64,000 nt of DNA from positions 1 through 64,000 of the forward strand of contig JAJTBD010000008.1 in assembly GCA_021287075.1 (NCBI GenBank). The letters are read 5' to 3'. Under the pieces are notes generated by a model that saw only the letters and a list, made by a program, of their open reading frames with translations, ran no database searches and had not been told where the DNA came from. The stretch comes from Micrococcales bacterium (lineage in GTDB: Bacteria > Actinomycetota > Actinomycetes > Actinomycetales > Dermatophilaceae). The first letter of the stretch is position 1. The number at the start of each line of letters is the position of its first letter. Both the position numbers and the translations under genes were made by a program. Of this stretch, positions 9,941 to 18,705 are shown piece after piece.

Positions 9941-10297
9941 TCAGCGCTCGATGATCGCGATGCTCAGGCCGTCGTGGTCTGACTCGACCTCGCCCAGGAT
10001 CTCCAGGATCGAGGCATAGGTCTCGGGGTCGGCGGCGCGCAGCTCCGCGGCGTCATCCCAGACGATCTCCCACTCCCCCGACCCGCGCGCGGCCTGCTCG
10101 TCGGCGAGGTCGCCGAGGCAGTCATAGAGCGCGTCGAGGTTGTGCCCGAAGTAGTCGGGGAAGCCGAGCGCGTCGGCGAAGGACGCGAGCGTGGCCTCCT
10201 TGTCGGCGCCGCCCTTGACGAGGGAGACCGAGCGGCCGGCTCGCTGCGCCGCACGCACGACTGCGGTGACAGAGGTCTGCGCGTCCAGGTGCCTCAC
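9941..10297 (-). CDS. Barstar-family ribonuclease inhibitor
   Basis: 118-residue cytosolic protein of the barstar fold, which blocks the active site of a barnase-type RNase. The hallmark region ALGFPDYFGHNLDALYDCLGDL is present at about residues 44-65, with the acidic inhibitor helix and Asp/Glu-rich C-terminal half. The start overlaps the stop of the upstream RNase gene by 4 bases (10294-10297), so toxin and inhibitor are translationally coupled. The secreted RNase would act outside the cell, and the inhibitor would protect the producer from precursor that folds inside. Function is inferred from family and context. Confidence 0.92.
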   Translation of the reverse strand: MRHLDAQTSVTAVVRAAQRAGRSVSLVKGGADKEATLASFADALGFPDYFGHNLDALYDCLGDLADEQAARGSGEWEIVWDDAAELRAADPETYASILEILGEVESDHDGLSIAIIER

Positions 10298-10767
10298 TGG
10301 CCCTCCTCGATCTGCCGGAACGACACGTAGTGGTCGTCGGTGTAGTACCTGTCCCCATCATCGCCGCTGACGATGCGTCTGGCACCCCGGTCGTCCTCAC
10401 CGGGCGTGCGCACCGTGTACTCCAGGTAATAGCCGCGGCGCTGCTTCGGCAGGATCCGCTCCCGGTTGAGGAAGACCGCCCCGTCCCTGCGATAGGGGAA
10501 GGGCCCGCCCGCACGGATGAGGTCGAGCGTCGCGCGCGCCTGTTTGGGCAGCTGCGACTCCGGCACGCGCCTCAGGCCCGAGTCGGGCGTGGCCTGCGAC
10601 GAGGGGGTATGCCGCGAGGCCGCGGCCTGCGTGGCGCTCCCCGAGGTCGTCTCGGGCGCCGGGCGCACCAGGGCGCATCCCGACAGGCCGAGCGCGACCA
10701 GGAGGCCGAGCAGCAGCGCAGTGGCCGCAGGCCCGAGCCCGCGGCCACTGCGCAAGAGTGATGTCAC
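10294..10767 (-). CDS. Secreted barnase/T1-type ribonuclease (lipoprotein-like)
   Basis: 157 residues. An N-terminal signal sequence ends in LSGC, a lipobox-like site, so the product may be a lipoprotein or be cleaved and released. A Thr/Ser/Ala-rich linker follows. The C-terminal 80 residues carry the microbial guanyl-specific RNase fold: GGPFPYRRDGAVFLNRERILP, then YYLEYTVRTPG with the catalytic Glu, GARRIVSGDDG with the Arg, and YYTDDHYVSFRQIEE with the catalytic His. GTG at 10767 gives a normal signal peptide; a GTG at 10806 is also possible and neither has a clear ribosome site. It is paired with barstar immediately downstream. Nearest relatives are extracellular nutritional or antagonistic RNases. 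Confidence 0.88.
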   Translation of the reverse strand: MTSLLRSGRGLGPAATALLLGLLVALGLSGCALVRPAPETTSGSATQAAASRHTPSSQATPDSGLRRVPESQLPKQARATLDLIRAGGPFPYRRDGAVFLNRERILPKQRRGYYLEYTVRTPGEDDRGARRIVSGDDGDRYYTDDHYVSFRQIEEGQ

Positions 10768-10819
10768 GCCCACGAGTGTGACAGAGCGTGACTGCCGCGC
10801 CGGCACCCGGCGCGGTGGG

Positions 10820-12283
10820 TCACAGCGCGATGCCGACGTACTTGGTCTCGAGGTACTCCTCGATGCCCTCGAAGCCGCCCTCCCGACCGAAGCCGGAGGC
10901 CTTCATCCCGCCGAAGGGGGCCGCCGCGTTGGAGATGACGCCCTGGTTGATGCCGATCATGCCGAACTCCAGCGCCTCGGCGACCCGGATGGTGCGGGCC
11001 ATGTCCTGGGTGAAGACATAGGAGGCCAGGCCGTACTCCGTCGCGTTGGCGCGCTCGATCGCCTCGGCCTCGGTGCGGAAGGTGCAGATCGGGGCGACCG
11101 GACCGAAGATCTCCTCGGTCATGCAGCGCGCGGTCTTGGGCACATCGGCCAGGACCGTGGGCTGGACGAAGTAGCCGCGGCCGGCGACTGCAGCGCCACC
11201 GGTGAGGACCTTGGCGCCCTTGGCCGTCGCGTCCTCGACAAGCTCCATCACGCCGTCACGGGCCTTGCCGTCGATGAGGGGGCCGACCTCGACGCCCTTC
11301 TTGGTGCCCTTACCGACGGTGAGCGCGCCCATCCGCTTGGCGAACTTCGTGGCGAACTCGTCGGCGACGTCCTCGTGGACGAAGAAGCGGTTGGCCGCGG
11401 TGCACGCCTCGCCGATGTTGCGCATCTTGGCCAGCATCGCGCCCTCGACGGCCTTGTCGACGTCCGCGTCCTCGAAGACGATGAACGGCGCGTTGCCGCC
11501 GAGCTCCATGGACAGGCGCAGCAGGCCCTCTGCCGACTGCTCCACGAGGCGCTGGCCGATGCCGGTGGAGCCGGTGAAGGTGAGTTTGCGCAGCCGCGGG
11601 TCGCGGATGATCGGCTCCATGACGTCGCCGGTGTGCGAGGTCGTGATGACATTGAGGACGCCCTTGGGCAGCCCGCAGTCCTCCAGCAGCTTGGCCAGGG
11701 CCAGCATCGACAGCGGCGTCTGGCTCGCGGGCTTGACGACCATCGTGCAGCCGGCCGCGATGGCCGGGCCGATCTTGCGGGTGCCCATCGCCAGTGGGAA
11801 GTTCCACGGCGTGATCATCAGCGTCGGGCCGACCGGGGCCTTCATCGTCATCAGGCGGGTCGCGCCGTTGGGGGCCACGGCATACCGGCCGTGGATGCGC
11901 ACGGCCTCCTCGGAGAACCAGCGGAAGAACTCGGCGCCGTAGACGACCTCGCCGTGGGCCTCGGCCAGGGGCTTGCCCATCTCGAGGGTCATCAGCGTGG
12001 CGAACTCGTCCTTGCGCGCCATGATCTGCTCGAAGGCCGCGCGCAGGATCTCGCCGCGGTCACGCGGCGGCACCTTGGCCCAGTCGGCCTGGGCCGCGAC
12101 GGCCGCGTCGAGGGCGGCCTTGCCGTCGGCGACGCTCGCATCGGCGACCTGGGTCAGCGTTGCGCCGGTCGCGGGGTCCTCAACGGCGATCGTCGCGCCG
12201 GTGCTGGAGTCGCGCCACTTCCCACCGATGAACAGCTGGGTCGGGACGGAGGCGATGAGTGCTTTCTGGGAAAGGGCAGCCAT
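10820..12283 (-). CDS. gabD: NAD(P)-dependent succinate-semialdehyde dehydrogenase-type aldehyde dehydrogenase
   Basis: 487-residue aldehyde dehydrogenase superfamily enzyme that oxidises an aldehyde to the acid with NAD(P). Catalytic residues are visible: N161 in TPWNFP, E260 in MELGGNAP and C294 in GEACTAANRF; the nucleotide motif FTGSTGIG is at about 236-243. The sequence style (GKPLAEAHGEVVYGAEFFRWFSEEA) is that of GabD. Placed 62 bases upstream of potC-distal sequence on the same strand, and near a class III aminotransferase and an amine oxidase, it most likely completes putrescine breakdown (aminobutyraldehyde or succinate semialdehyde to acid). The exact substrate is inferred. Confidence 0.92.
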   Translation of the reverse strand: MAALSQKALIASVPTQLFIGGKWRDSSTGATIAVEDPATGATLTQVADASVADGKAALDAAVAAQADWAKVPPRDRGEILRAAFEQIMARKDEFATLMTLEMGKPLAEAHGEVVYGAEFFRWFSEEAVRIHGRYAVAPNGATRLMTMKAPVGPTLMITPWNFPLAMGTRKIGPAIAAGCTMVVKPASQTPLSMLALAKLLEDCGLPKGVLNVITTSHTGDVMEPIIRDPRLRKLTFTGSTGIGQRLVEQSAEGLLRLSMELGGNAPFIVFEDADVDKAVEGAMLAKMRNIGEACTAANRFFVHEDVADEFATKFAKRMGALTVGKGTKKGVEVGPLIDGKARDGVMELVEDATAKGAKVLTGGAAVAGRGYFVQPTVLADVPKTARCMTEEIFGPVAPICTFRTEAEAIERANATEYGLASYVFTQDMARTIRVAEALEFGMIGINQGVISNAAAPFGGMKASGFGREGGFEGIEEYLETKYVGIAL

Positions 12284-12345
12284 GTGGCGATCCTAGGGGT
12301 TGGGCGAGATCGTTCGGAATGGAACGACCATCATCTGAGCGGCCT

Positions 12346-13230
12346 TCAGACCTTGGGCTTGCGGATGTTGTTGACGAGCGTGCCCGCGATCACGAGCAGC
12401 AGCGCGAGGACGAACATCGAGAAGCCGATGACATTGGCCTGGGCGGGGATGCCGCGCAGGTACGAGACATAGACGAACTTCGGGAAGGTCGTCTCGTTGC
12501 CGGAGACGAAGTTGGTGATGATGAAGTCGTCGAAGGACAGCGAGAAGGCCAGCAGCGCGGCGCCGACGATGCCCGGCAGGACGAGGGGGAAGGTGACCTT
12601 CCAGAAGGTGCTGCCCGGCCCGGCGTACAGATCCTGGGCCGCCTCCTCCAGGCGCGGGTCCAGGCTCTGGAGACGGGCTTTGACGGTGACCACCACAAAG
12701 CTGATGCAGAACATGATGTGCGCGATCACGATGGTCCAGAAGCCCAGCCGCAGCCCGAAGCGGGAGAAGCCCTGCACGAACAGTGTGAGCAGGCTCGCGC
12801 CGAGGACGATCTCGGGCGTGGCCATTGGGATGAAGACCAGCAGGTTGGACGCGGCCTTCCCGCGGAACTGGTGGCGCACCAGCGCGAAGGCGAGCATCGT
12901 GCCCAGGATCGTTGCGACGAGGGTGGCGATCGCGCCGATCTCCAGCGAGGTCACCAGTGCGTCGCAGACACCAGGCGCCCCGCACGGGTCCTTCCAGTGC
13001 TTCAGCGTCGGGCTGCCCTGCGGGTTCCAGACGATATTGGACTTGCGGTAGTTGTTGAAGGAGAAGACGAAGGTGTAGGCGACGGGGATGAACAGGTAGA
13101 CCAGCACCAGGAGCGCGCTGAACATCACGACGTGGCCGGCGATCCAGCTCTGCACCCGGCGCCAGGTGGAGGGACGGTATGCAGCACCGCCGTGGGAGCG
13201 TGAACCGGACTGCGGGGCAATGGTGCTCAC
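12346..13230 (-). CDS. potC: Polyamine ABC transporter permease PotC
   Basis: 294-residue inner-membrane permease with about six hydrophobic segments. The cytoplasmic EAA loop is EEAAQDLYAGPGSTFWKVTFPLVLPGI, which couples to the PotA ATPase. The N-terminal cytoplasmic leader is followed by VVMFSALLVLVYLFIPVAYTFVFSF. Its start overlaps the potB stop by 4 bases, making it the last gene of a tight potD-potA-potB-potC operon. Specificity for spermidine/putrescine is inferred from the family and the neighbouring polyamine catabolic genes. Confidence 0.93.
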   Translation of the reverse strand: MSTIAPQSGSRSHGGAAYRPSTWRRVQSWIAGHVVMFSALLVLVYLFIPVAYTFVFSFNNYRKSNIVWNPQGSPTLKHWKDPCGAPGVCDALVTSLEIGAIATLVATILGTMLAFALVRHQFRGKAASNLLVFIPMATPEIVLGASLLTLFVQGFSRFGLRLGFWTIVIAHIMFCISFVVVTVKARLQSLDPRLEEAAQDLYAGPGSTFWKVTFPLVLPGIVGAALLAFSLSFDDFIITNFVSGNETTFPKFVYVSYLRGIPAQANVIGFSMFVLALLLVIAGTLVNNIRKPKV

Positions 13231-14138
13231 AGCAGTTCCTCCGTCCCGAAGCGGCGGATATAGACGAACACCAGCGCGAGGATCAGCGCCATGAGGGTGA
13301 AGGAGAGCGCGGCGGCGAGGGGGAACCCGCCAAGCACCTTGAAGAACTGGCTCTCGATGACATTGCCGACCATCTTGGTGGACCGGTCAGAGCCCAGCAG
13401 GTCGGCGTTGACGTAGTCGCCGGCGGCGGGGATGAAGGTCAGCAGCGTGCCCGCCAGCACCCCCGGCATCGACATCGGCAGGGTGACCTTGCGGAAGGTC
13501 GTGAACCCGTTGGCGTAGAGGTCCCCACCCGCCTCGATGATGCGGTGGTCGGCCCGCTCGAGCGAGGCATAGATCGGCAGCACCATGAACGGCAGGAAGT
13601 TGTAGGTCAGGCCCGCGACCACCGCCACCCAGGTCTCGGTGATCCGTCCGCCCGGGAGCAGGTGGAGGAAGTTGAGCGTGGAGGCCACGGGGCCGTCGTC
13701 GGCGAGGATCTGCCGCCAGGCCACCGTGCGCAGGATGAACGAGGTGAAGAAGGGGGCGATGATGCAGATCATCATCACGTTGCGCCACCTGCCCGCCTTG
13801 AAGGCCATCGCATAGGCGAGCGGATAGGCCAGCAGGAAGGCGAACAGGGTGGCCAGCCCGGCGAACAGCAGCGACCGGCCGAAGTGGGCGCCGAACTGCG
13901 TCAGGGCATCGACATAGTTTCCGAAGTTGACGTCTCGGTAGTAGTAGCCCGGGTAGCCCGGGTACTTTGACTGGAGCGAGACGGTGAACAGCTGCACGAG
14001 GGGGAAGACGAAGAAGACCAGCAGCCAGAGGAATCCGGGCAGCAGGAGTAGCCACGTGGCCCAAGATCTCCTGCGGGCGGGCGGGTCCTGATGCGTGACC
14101 GCGGCATTGCCGCCGGCGGCGTGCGCGAACGCGCTCAT
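13227..14138 (-). CDS. potB: Polyamine ABC transporter permease PotB
   Basis: 303-residue permease, partner of PotC. The first membrane segment is ATWLLLLPGFLWLLVFFVFPLVQLF, and the EAA loop is IIEAGGDLYANGFTTFRKVTLPMSMPGVL. Further segments end with SFTLMALILALVFVYI. The ATG at 14138 (MSAFAHAAGG) overlaps the potA stop by 4 bases and decides the start; in-frame sequence upstream is not coding-like because it lies in potA. Confidence 0.93.
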   Translation of the reverse strand: MSAFAHAAGGNAAVTHQDPPARRRSWATWLLLLPGFLWLLVFFVFPLVQLFTVSLQSKYPGYPGYYYRDVNFGNYVDALTQFGAHFGRSLLFAGLATLFAFLLAYPLAYAMAFKAGRWRNVMMICIIAPFFTSFILRTVAWRQILADDGPVASTLNFLHLLPGGRITETWVAVVAGLTYNFLPFMVLPIYASLERADHRIIEAGGDLYANGFTTFRKVTLPMSMPGVLAGTLLTFIPAAGDYVNADLLGSDRSTKMVGNVIESQFFKVLGGFPLAAALSFTLMALILALVFVYIRRFGTEELL

Positions 14139-15298
14139 GGCGCGTCCACCGCAGCGAGCGCCTCCGCGGCGGCATCGCTGTCCACCGGCACCCCGAAGGC
14201 GTGCGCCGGGTCCCAGGTCAGCCACACCTGGTCACCGGGACGGACCGAGATGGGCTTGACGTCAAGATTCTGCTCGTAGACATTCCACACGGCGCCGCTC
14301 GGCACCTCCACCTGGTACTGGGTGGCGACCCCCGTGAAGGAGACATCCCGCACCGTCGCCTGCACATCCGAGCCGGCGCCCTCGGGACGCTGCTCGTGGA
14401 TACGCACCTTCTCGGGGCGGATGCCGAAGGTCACCTCGCCGCTGTCGACGGCGCAGCGCGACGAGGGGATGGCCACCTGTGTCCCGTTGACCTCGGCGAC
14501 GATCCGGTCGCCGTCCCGCCCGGTGATGGGACCGGAGGCGAGGTTGGACTGCCCGACGAAGTTGGCGACGAAGGTCGTGCGCGGCAGGTCGTAGAGCTCC
14601 TCCGGAGCGCCCATCTGCTCGATCCGCCCGTGGTTCATCACCGCGACGGTGTCGGCCATGGTCATCGCCTCCTCCTGGTCATGGGTGACGTGGATGAAGG
14701 TCAGCCCGACCTCGGACTGGATGCGCTTGAGCTCCACCTGCATCTGGCGGCGCAGCTTGAGGTCGAGGGCTCCGAGCGGCTCATCGAGCAGGAGCACCTC
14801 GGGCCGGTTGACGATCGCCCGGGCGACAGCGACACGCTGCTGCTGCCCGCCGGAGAGCTGAGCCGGCTTGCGCGCGGCGAGGTGACTGAGTTGGACGAGC
14901 TCGAGGGCATCGCCGGCGAGCTGCGCGGCATTCGCCTCACCGCGGCGGGTCGGCCCGAAGGCGACGTTGTCGCGGATCGTCAGGTGCGGGAAGAGCGCAT
15001 AGCTCTGGAAGACCGTGTTGACCGGGCGCTCGTAGGGACGCGACCCCGTCAGGTCGGTGTCGCCGATGAGAATCCTTCCGGCCGTGGGCTGTTCGAGGCC
15101 CGCGACCATCCGCAGCGTCGTGGTCTTGCCACAGCCGGATGGGCCGAGCAACGCGAAGAAGGAGCCCCGGGGCACCTCGAGGGTGAGGTTGTCGACGGCG
15201 GTGAAGTCACCGAAGGACTTGGTCACCTCCTGGAGGCGCAGATCGCCCTTCGCTTCACGGAAACCGCCCGAGCCGCCGCTCTTGGAGAACAGGCCCAT
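14135..15298 (-). CDS. potA: Polyamine ABC transporter ATPase PotA
   Basis: 387-residue ATPase of the polyamine importer. Walker A is GPSGCGKTT at residues 52-60, the signature is LSGGQQQRVAVARA, Walker B is LLLDEPLGALD, and the H-loop His is in IHVTHDQEEA. The C-terminal part (about 250 onward) is the TOBE regulatory barrel (AIPSSRCAVDSGEVTFGIRPEKV). The ATG at 15298 shares one base with the potD stop, so binding protein and ATPase are translated in sequence. Identification is firm. Confidence 0.95.
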   Translation of the reverse strand: MGLFSKSGGSGGFREAKGDLRLQEVTKSFGDFTAVDNLTLEVPRGSFFALLGPSGCGKTTTLRMVAGLEQPTAGRILIGDTDLTGSRPYERPVNTVFQSYALFPHLTIRDNVAFGPTRRGEANAAQLAGDALELVQLSHLAARKPAQLSGGQQQRVAVARAIVNRPEVLLLDEPLGALDLKLRRQMQVELKRIQSEVGLTFIHVTHDQEEAMTMADTVAVMNHGRIEQMGAPEELYDLPRTTFVANFVGQSNLASGPITGRDGDRIVAEVNGTQVAIPSSRCAVDSGEVTFGIRPEKVRIHEQRPEGAGSDVQATVRDVSFTGVATQYQVEVPSGAVWNVYEQNLDVKPISVRPGDQVWLTWDPAHAFGVPVDSDAAAEALAAVDAP

Positions 15299-16530
15299 CA
15301 GTTGCCCACCACCTTTGCCCACGCAGCGGAGTAGTCCGCGTCCTCCTCGGCGCTGAGCGCCCGGAAGCCCTGGATGTTGTTGTCCTTGAGGTAGGCCTCG
15401 CTGGGGAAGATGAATGGGCTCTTGGCGAGCTCCGGGTCGATCTTCTCCATCTCGGCCTGTGCGCCCGTCACCGGGCAGACGTAGTTGACCCACGCGGCCA
15501 CCTCGGCGGCCACCTTTGGGTCGTAGTAGTAGTCCATGAGCCGCATCGCGTTCTTGCGGTGCGACGAGCTGATCGGGACCATCAGGTTGTCCGACCACAG
15601 CGTGCCACCCGACTCCGGGATGACGAACTGCCAGTTGTCGTTCTCGGTCTCCGCACGCAGGACGAACAGGTCACCGGACCAGACGATGCCGGCGACGGCA
15701 TTCCCGCTCTTGAGGTCCTCGAGGTAGGAGTTGCCCTTGATGCGCCGGATGTAGCCGTCCTTGACACGCTTGTCGATCTCGGCCGCGGCATTCTCGAACT
15801 GGGTCTTGCCGAAGCCCTTGGAGATGTCGACGCCCTGCTGCTGCATGATCAGCCCGAGCGTGTCGCGGAACTCACTGAGCACCACGACCCTGCCCTTGAG
15901 CTCTGGCGTCCACAGGTCGTCGAGGGACTTGATCTCCTTGGTCACCTTGGTCTTGTCGTAGCCGATGCCGGCGAAGCCGGACTGCCAGGTGATCGAGTAC
16001 TGCCGGCCCGGGTCGAACGAGACATCCTTGAGGGGCTCGAGCATGTTGGAGACATTGGGCATCCGGATGATGTCCAGCGGCTGGGCAAGCTGGTCGCGGA
16101 TGATGCGGTTGGCCATCCAGTCGGTGAAGGTGAAGATGTCCTTGCCGATGTCCTGCTTCGCCCGCAGCTGCGGGGCGATCTTGTTGAAGTAGGAGTCGTT
16201 GTCGTCGATGTCCTCGGAGTAGGTCGCCCTGATGCCGGTCTTCTTGATGAAAGCCTCGAGGGTCGGGTACTTCTTGGTCTCCTCGTCATAGTCGAGGTAT
16301 GCCGTCCAGTTGGCCCAGCGGACCACTTTGTCGGTCGCGGAGACATCCGTCGGCAGCTTGATCGCAGCCGCCCCTCCCGCCGGGGGCTTGGGCGGGGCGC
16401 AGGCGGCGAGCGCCGCGGCCACCGAGCCCATCCCGACCGTGCCGAGCAGTGCCCGACGGGAGAAGTCAGCCGACTGCGCGGCTCGGATCAGACCTCGGAC
16501 TTCCGGGTCGGCGGGGTGTCGTCGCGCCAT
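15298..16530 (-). CDS. potD: Polyamine ABC transporter substrate-binding lipoprotein PotD
   Basis: 410-residue extracellular binding protein. The N-terminus has a twin-arginine-like stretch FSRRALLGTVGMGSVAAALAAC ending in a lipobox Cys, so export may be by Tat with lipid anchoring. The mature part follows the PotD/PotF pattern: VRWANWTAYLDYDEETKKYPTL, DIFTFTDWMANRIIRD, IGYDKTKV, WSGDLFVL and a C-terminal YVCPVTGAQ region. AAAGGAAC lies 5 bases before the ATG at 16530 and fixes the start. It is the first gene of potDABC, divergent from the Lrp gene across a region with two palindromes. Confidence 0.93.
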   Translation of the reverse strand: MARRHPADPEVRGLIRAAQSADFSRRALLGTVGMGSVAAALAACAPPKPPAGGAAAIKLPTDVSATDKVVRWANWTAYLDYDEETKKYPTLEAFIKKTGIRATYSEDIDDNDSYFNKIAPQLRAKQDIGKDIFTFTDWMANRIIRDQLAQPLDIIRMPNVSNMLEPLKDVSFDPGRQYSITWQSGFAGIGYDKTKVTKEIKSLDDLWTPELKGRVVVLSEFRDTLGLIMQQQGVDISKGFGKTQFENAAAEIDKRVKDGYIRRIKGNSYLEDLKSGNAVAGIVWSGDLFVLRAETENDNWQFVIPESGGTLWSDNLMVPISSSHRKNAMRLMDYYYDPKVAAEVAAWVNYVCPVTGAQAEMEKIDPELAKSPFIFPSEAYLKDNNIQGFRALSAEEDADYSAAWAKVVGN

Positions 16531-16650
16531 GGCCGTTCCTTTCGTTGGTCGACGCAGGGGACCTCGACCGTCGAGCGTCGCGGCTGGTCTTGGGCAGCGC
16601 GCGGATGAGGGCCAGCGCGGTCGGGGGCCACCACGCTGTGCGCACAAACT

Positions 16651-16697
16651 GTACTGGCGGAGTACGGGAAATCAATAGGTTGGCGACGAAAACCTAT
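16651..16697. promoter_or_regulatory. Candidate Lrp operators between potD and lrp
   Basis: Two short inverted repeats sit in the 253-base divergent region: GTACT-ggcgg-AGTAC (16651-16665) and ATAGGTT-n9-AACCTAT (16675-16697). This stretch is locally AT-rich, unlike its surroundings. The position suits control of both potDABC and the Lrp-aminotransferase-oxidase operon by the adjacent Lrp-family protein. The binding protein is inferred. Confidence 0.55.
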
Positions 16698-16783
16698 GCA
16701 AACCGTTGCCGAGATGCGCTTTGGGCACGGATTCAGTCCGGTGGCCCCTTGTCAGGTCGCGGGCGGGCGACGACCATGGTCGG

Positions 16784-17269
16784 GTGACGAAGACGCCGAG
16801 CCAAGACTCCCGCCCCGCCGAGCTGAGACTGGACGACACCGCCAAGGCGATCATCGAGCAGCTCCAGCAGGACGGGCGCCGCTCCTATGCCGTCATCGCG
16901 CGCGAGGTCGGTCTCTCGGAGGCCGCGGTCCGCCAGCGTGTCCAGCGGCTGCTGGACGCCGGGGTGATGCAGATCGTGGCCGTCACCAACCCACTTCAGC
17001 TGGGCTTCCGCCGACAGGCGATGATCGGCGTGCGCACGACCGGTGACATCGACCCGGTGGGCGAGCAGATCTCGGCCCTCGCCGAGGTCGACTACGTCGT
17101 GACGACCGCCGGTGGCTTCGACCTGATCTGCGAGGTGGTCTGCGAGGACGACGACCAGCTCCTCGATGTCCTGTCTCGACAGATCCGCGGCATCGAGGGT
17201 GTGCTCTCGACCGAGACCTTCGTCTATCTCAAACTCAACAAGCAGCACTACGACTGGGGCACACGATGA
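16784..17269 (+). CDS. Lrp/AsnC family transcriptional regulator
   Basis: 161 residues. The N-terminal winged helix-turn-helix is LDDTAKAIIEQLQQDGRRSYAVIAREVGLSEAAVRQRVQRLLDAGVMQ; the C-terminal ligand-binding RAM domain is ADV-like (DPVGEQISALAEVDYVVTTAGGFDLICEVVCEDDDQLLDVL). The GTG at 16784 is the most natural start although its ribosome site is weak; upstream in-frame sequence is not family-like. Its stop overlaps the aminotransferase start by 4 bases. It probably senses an amine or amino acid and regulates the flanking polyamine genes. Confidence 0.92.
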   Translation: MTKTPSQDSRPAELRLDDTAKAIIEQLQQDGRRSYAVIAREVGLSEAAVRQRVQRLLDAGVMQIVAVTNPLQLGFRRQAMIGVRTTGDIDPVGEQISALAEVDYVVTTAGGFDLICEVVCEDDDQLLDVLSRQIRGIEGVLSTETFVYLKLNKQHYDWGTR

Positions 17270-18705
17270 CAACAGAGCCGATGGCGGTCTACGAGCCGTC
17301 CTCCGACACCCATACTCCCAAGGGGACTCGACACTCCGAGGCGGCCCGCGACCACCTGTGGATGCATTTCACCCGTCACTCTGTCTTCGAGCAGGGGGAC
17401 GACGGTGGGCGTGGCCACTCCGTCCCCATCATCGTGCGCGGCGAGGGCCACAAGGTCTATGACGACCGCGGCAACGAGTACATCGACGGGCTGGCCGGTC
17501 TGTTCACCAACCAGGTTGGGCACGGACGGACCGAGATCGCCGAGGCGATGGCCCATCAGGCGGGCACCCTCGGCTTCTTCCCCCTCTGGTCCTATGCGCA
17601 CCCGCCGGCCATCGAGCTCGCCGAGCGCCTCGCCGACATCGCGCCGGGCGAGCTCAACCGGGTCTTCTTCACCACCGGTGGCGGCGAGGCGGTCGAGACC
17701 GCATGGAAGCTCGCCAAGCAGTACTTCAAGCTGACCGGCAAGCCCGGCAAGCACAAGGTGATCTCCCGGTCGGTGGCCTATCACGGCACGCCCCAGGGAG
17801 CGCTGTCGATCACCGGCATACCGGCGGCCAAGGAGATGTTCGAGCCGCTCGTGCCGGGGGCCTTCAAGGTGCCCAACACCAACCTCTATCGGGCGCCCGA
17901 GCGCTTCCGCGACGACGAGAAGGCCTTCGGCGAGTGGGCGGCCGACCGCATCGGCGAGGCCATCGAGTTCGAGGGGCCCGACACCGTGGCCGCCGTCTTC
18001 CTCGAGCCGGTCCAGAACTCCGGCGGGTGCTTCCCTCCCCCGCCCGGCTACTTCGAGCGGGTCCGCAAGATCTGCGACGACTACGACGTGCTGCTCGTCT
18101 CCGACGAGACGATCTGCGCCTTCGGCCGGATCGGGTCGATGTTCGCCTGCGAGGACTTCGGCTACGAGCCCGACATCATCACGACCGCCAAGGGCATCAC
18201 CTCCGGCTATGCCCCGCTCGGGCTGATGATCGCCAGCGAGCGGCTCTTCGAGCCCTTCCGCCAGGGGATGAACTACTTCCCCCACGGCTACACCTGGGGC
18301 GGGCACCCGGTCTCGTGCGCCGCGGCCATGGCCAATCTCGACATCTTCGAGCGCGAGGGACTCACCGACCACGTCAAGGCCAACGCGGGTGCCTTCCGCG
18401 CCACCCTGGAGCGGCTGCTGGACCTGCCGATCGTCGGCGACGTCCGTGGCGCCGGCTACTTCTATGGCATCGAGCTGGTCAAGGACAAGGAGACCCGCGA
18501 GACCTTCAACGACGAGGAGTGCGAGCGGCTGCTGCGCGGCTATCTCTCCAAGGCCCTGTTCGACGCAGGCATCTACTGCCGCGCCGACGACCGGGGCGAC
18601 CCGGTCATCCAGCTCGCCCCGGCCCTGACCATCGGGCAGGCCGAGTTCGACGACATCGAGTCGCGGCTGCGCTCGGTGCTCACCGAAGCCGAGCAGCACC
18701 TGTGA
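17266..18705 (+). CDS. Class III PLP aminotransferase, probable putrescine/diamine aminotransferase
   Basis: 479-residue fold-type I transaminase. The PLP lysine is K309 in TTAKGITSGYAPLG; the cofactor-stacking and phosphate motifs FFTTGGGEAVETAWKLAKQY and SVAYHG are in place, and the cofactor Asp lies in LLVSDETICAFGR. The C-terminal YTWGGHPVSCAAAMANLDI is typical of omega-amino acid/diamine:pyruvate aminotransferases. Context between an Lrp regulator and a FAD amine oxidase, opposite potDABC, points to putrescine or another diamine as donor. Two early Met codons (17266 and 17281) are possible; the first overlaps the Lrp stop (ATGA) and is chosen. Confidence 0.9.
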   Translation: MTTEPMAVYEPSSDTHTPKGTRHSEAARDHLWMHFTRHSVFEQGDDGGRGHSVPIIVRGEGHKVYDDRGNEYIDGLAGLFTNQVGHGRTEIAEAMAHQAGTLGFFPLWSYAHPPAIELAERLADIAPGELNRVFFTTGGGEAVETAWKLAKQYFKLTGKPGKHKVISRSVAYHGTPQGALSITGIPAAKEMFEPLVPGAFKVPNTNLYRAPERFRDDEKAFGEWAADRIGEAIEFEGPDTVAAVFLEPVQNSGGCFPPPPGYFERVRKICDDYDVLLVSDETICAFGRIGSMFACEDFGYEPDIITTAKGITSGYAPLGLMIASERLFEPFRQGMNYFPHGYTWGGHPVSCAAAMANLDIFEREGLTDHVKANAGAFRATLERLLDLPIVGDVRGAGYFYGIELVKDKETRETFNDEECERLLRGYLSKALFDAGIYCRADDRGDPVIQLAPALTIGQAEFDDIESRLRSVLTEAEQHL

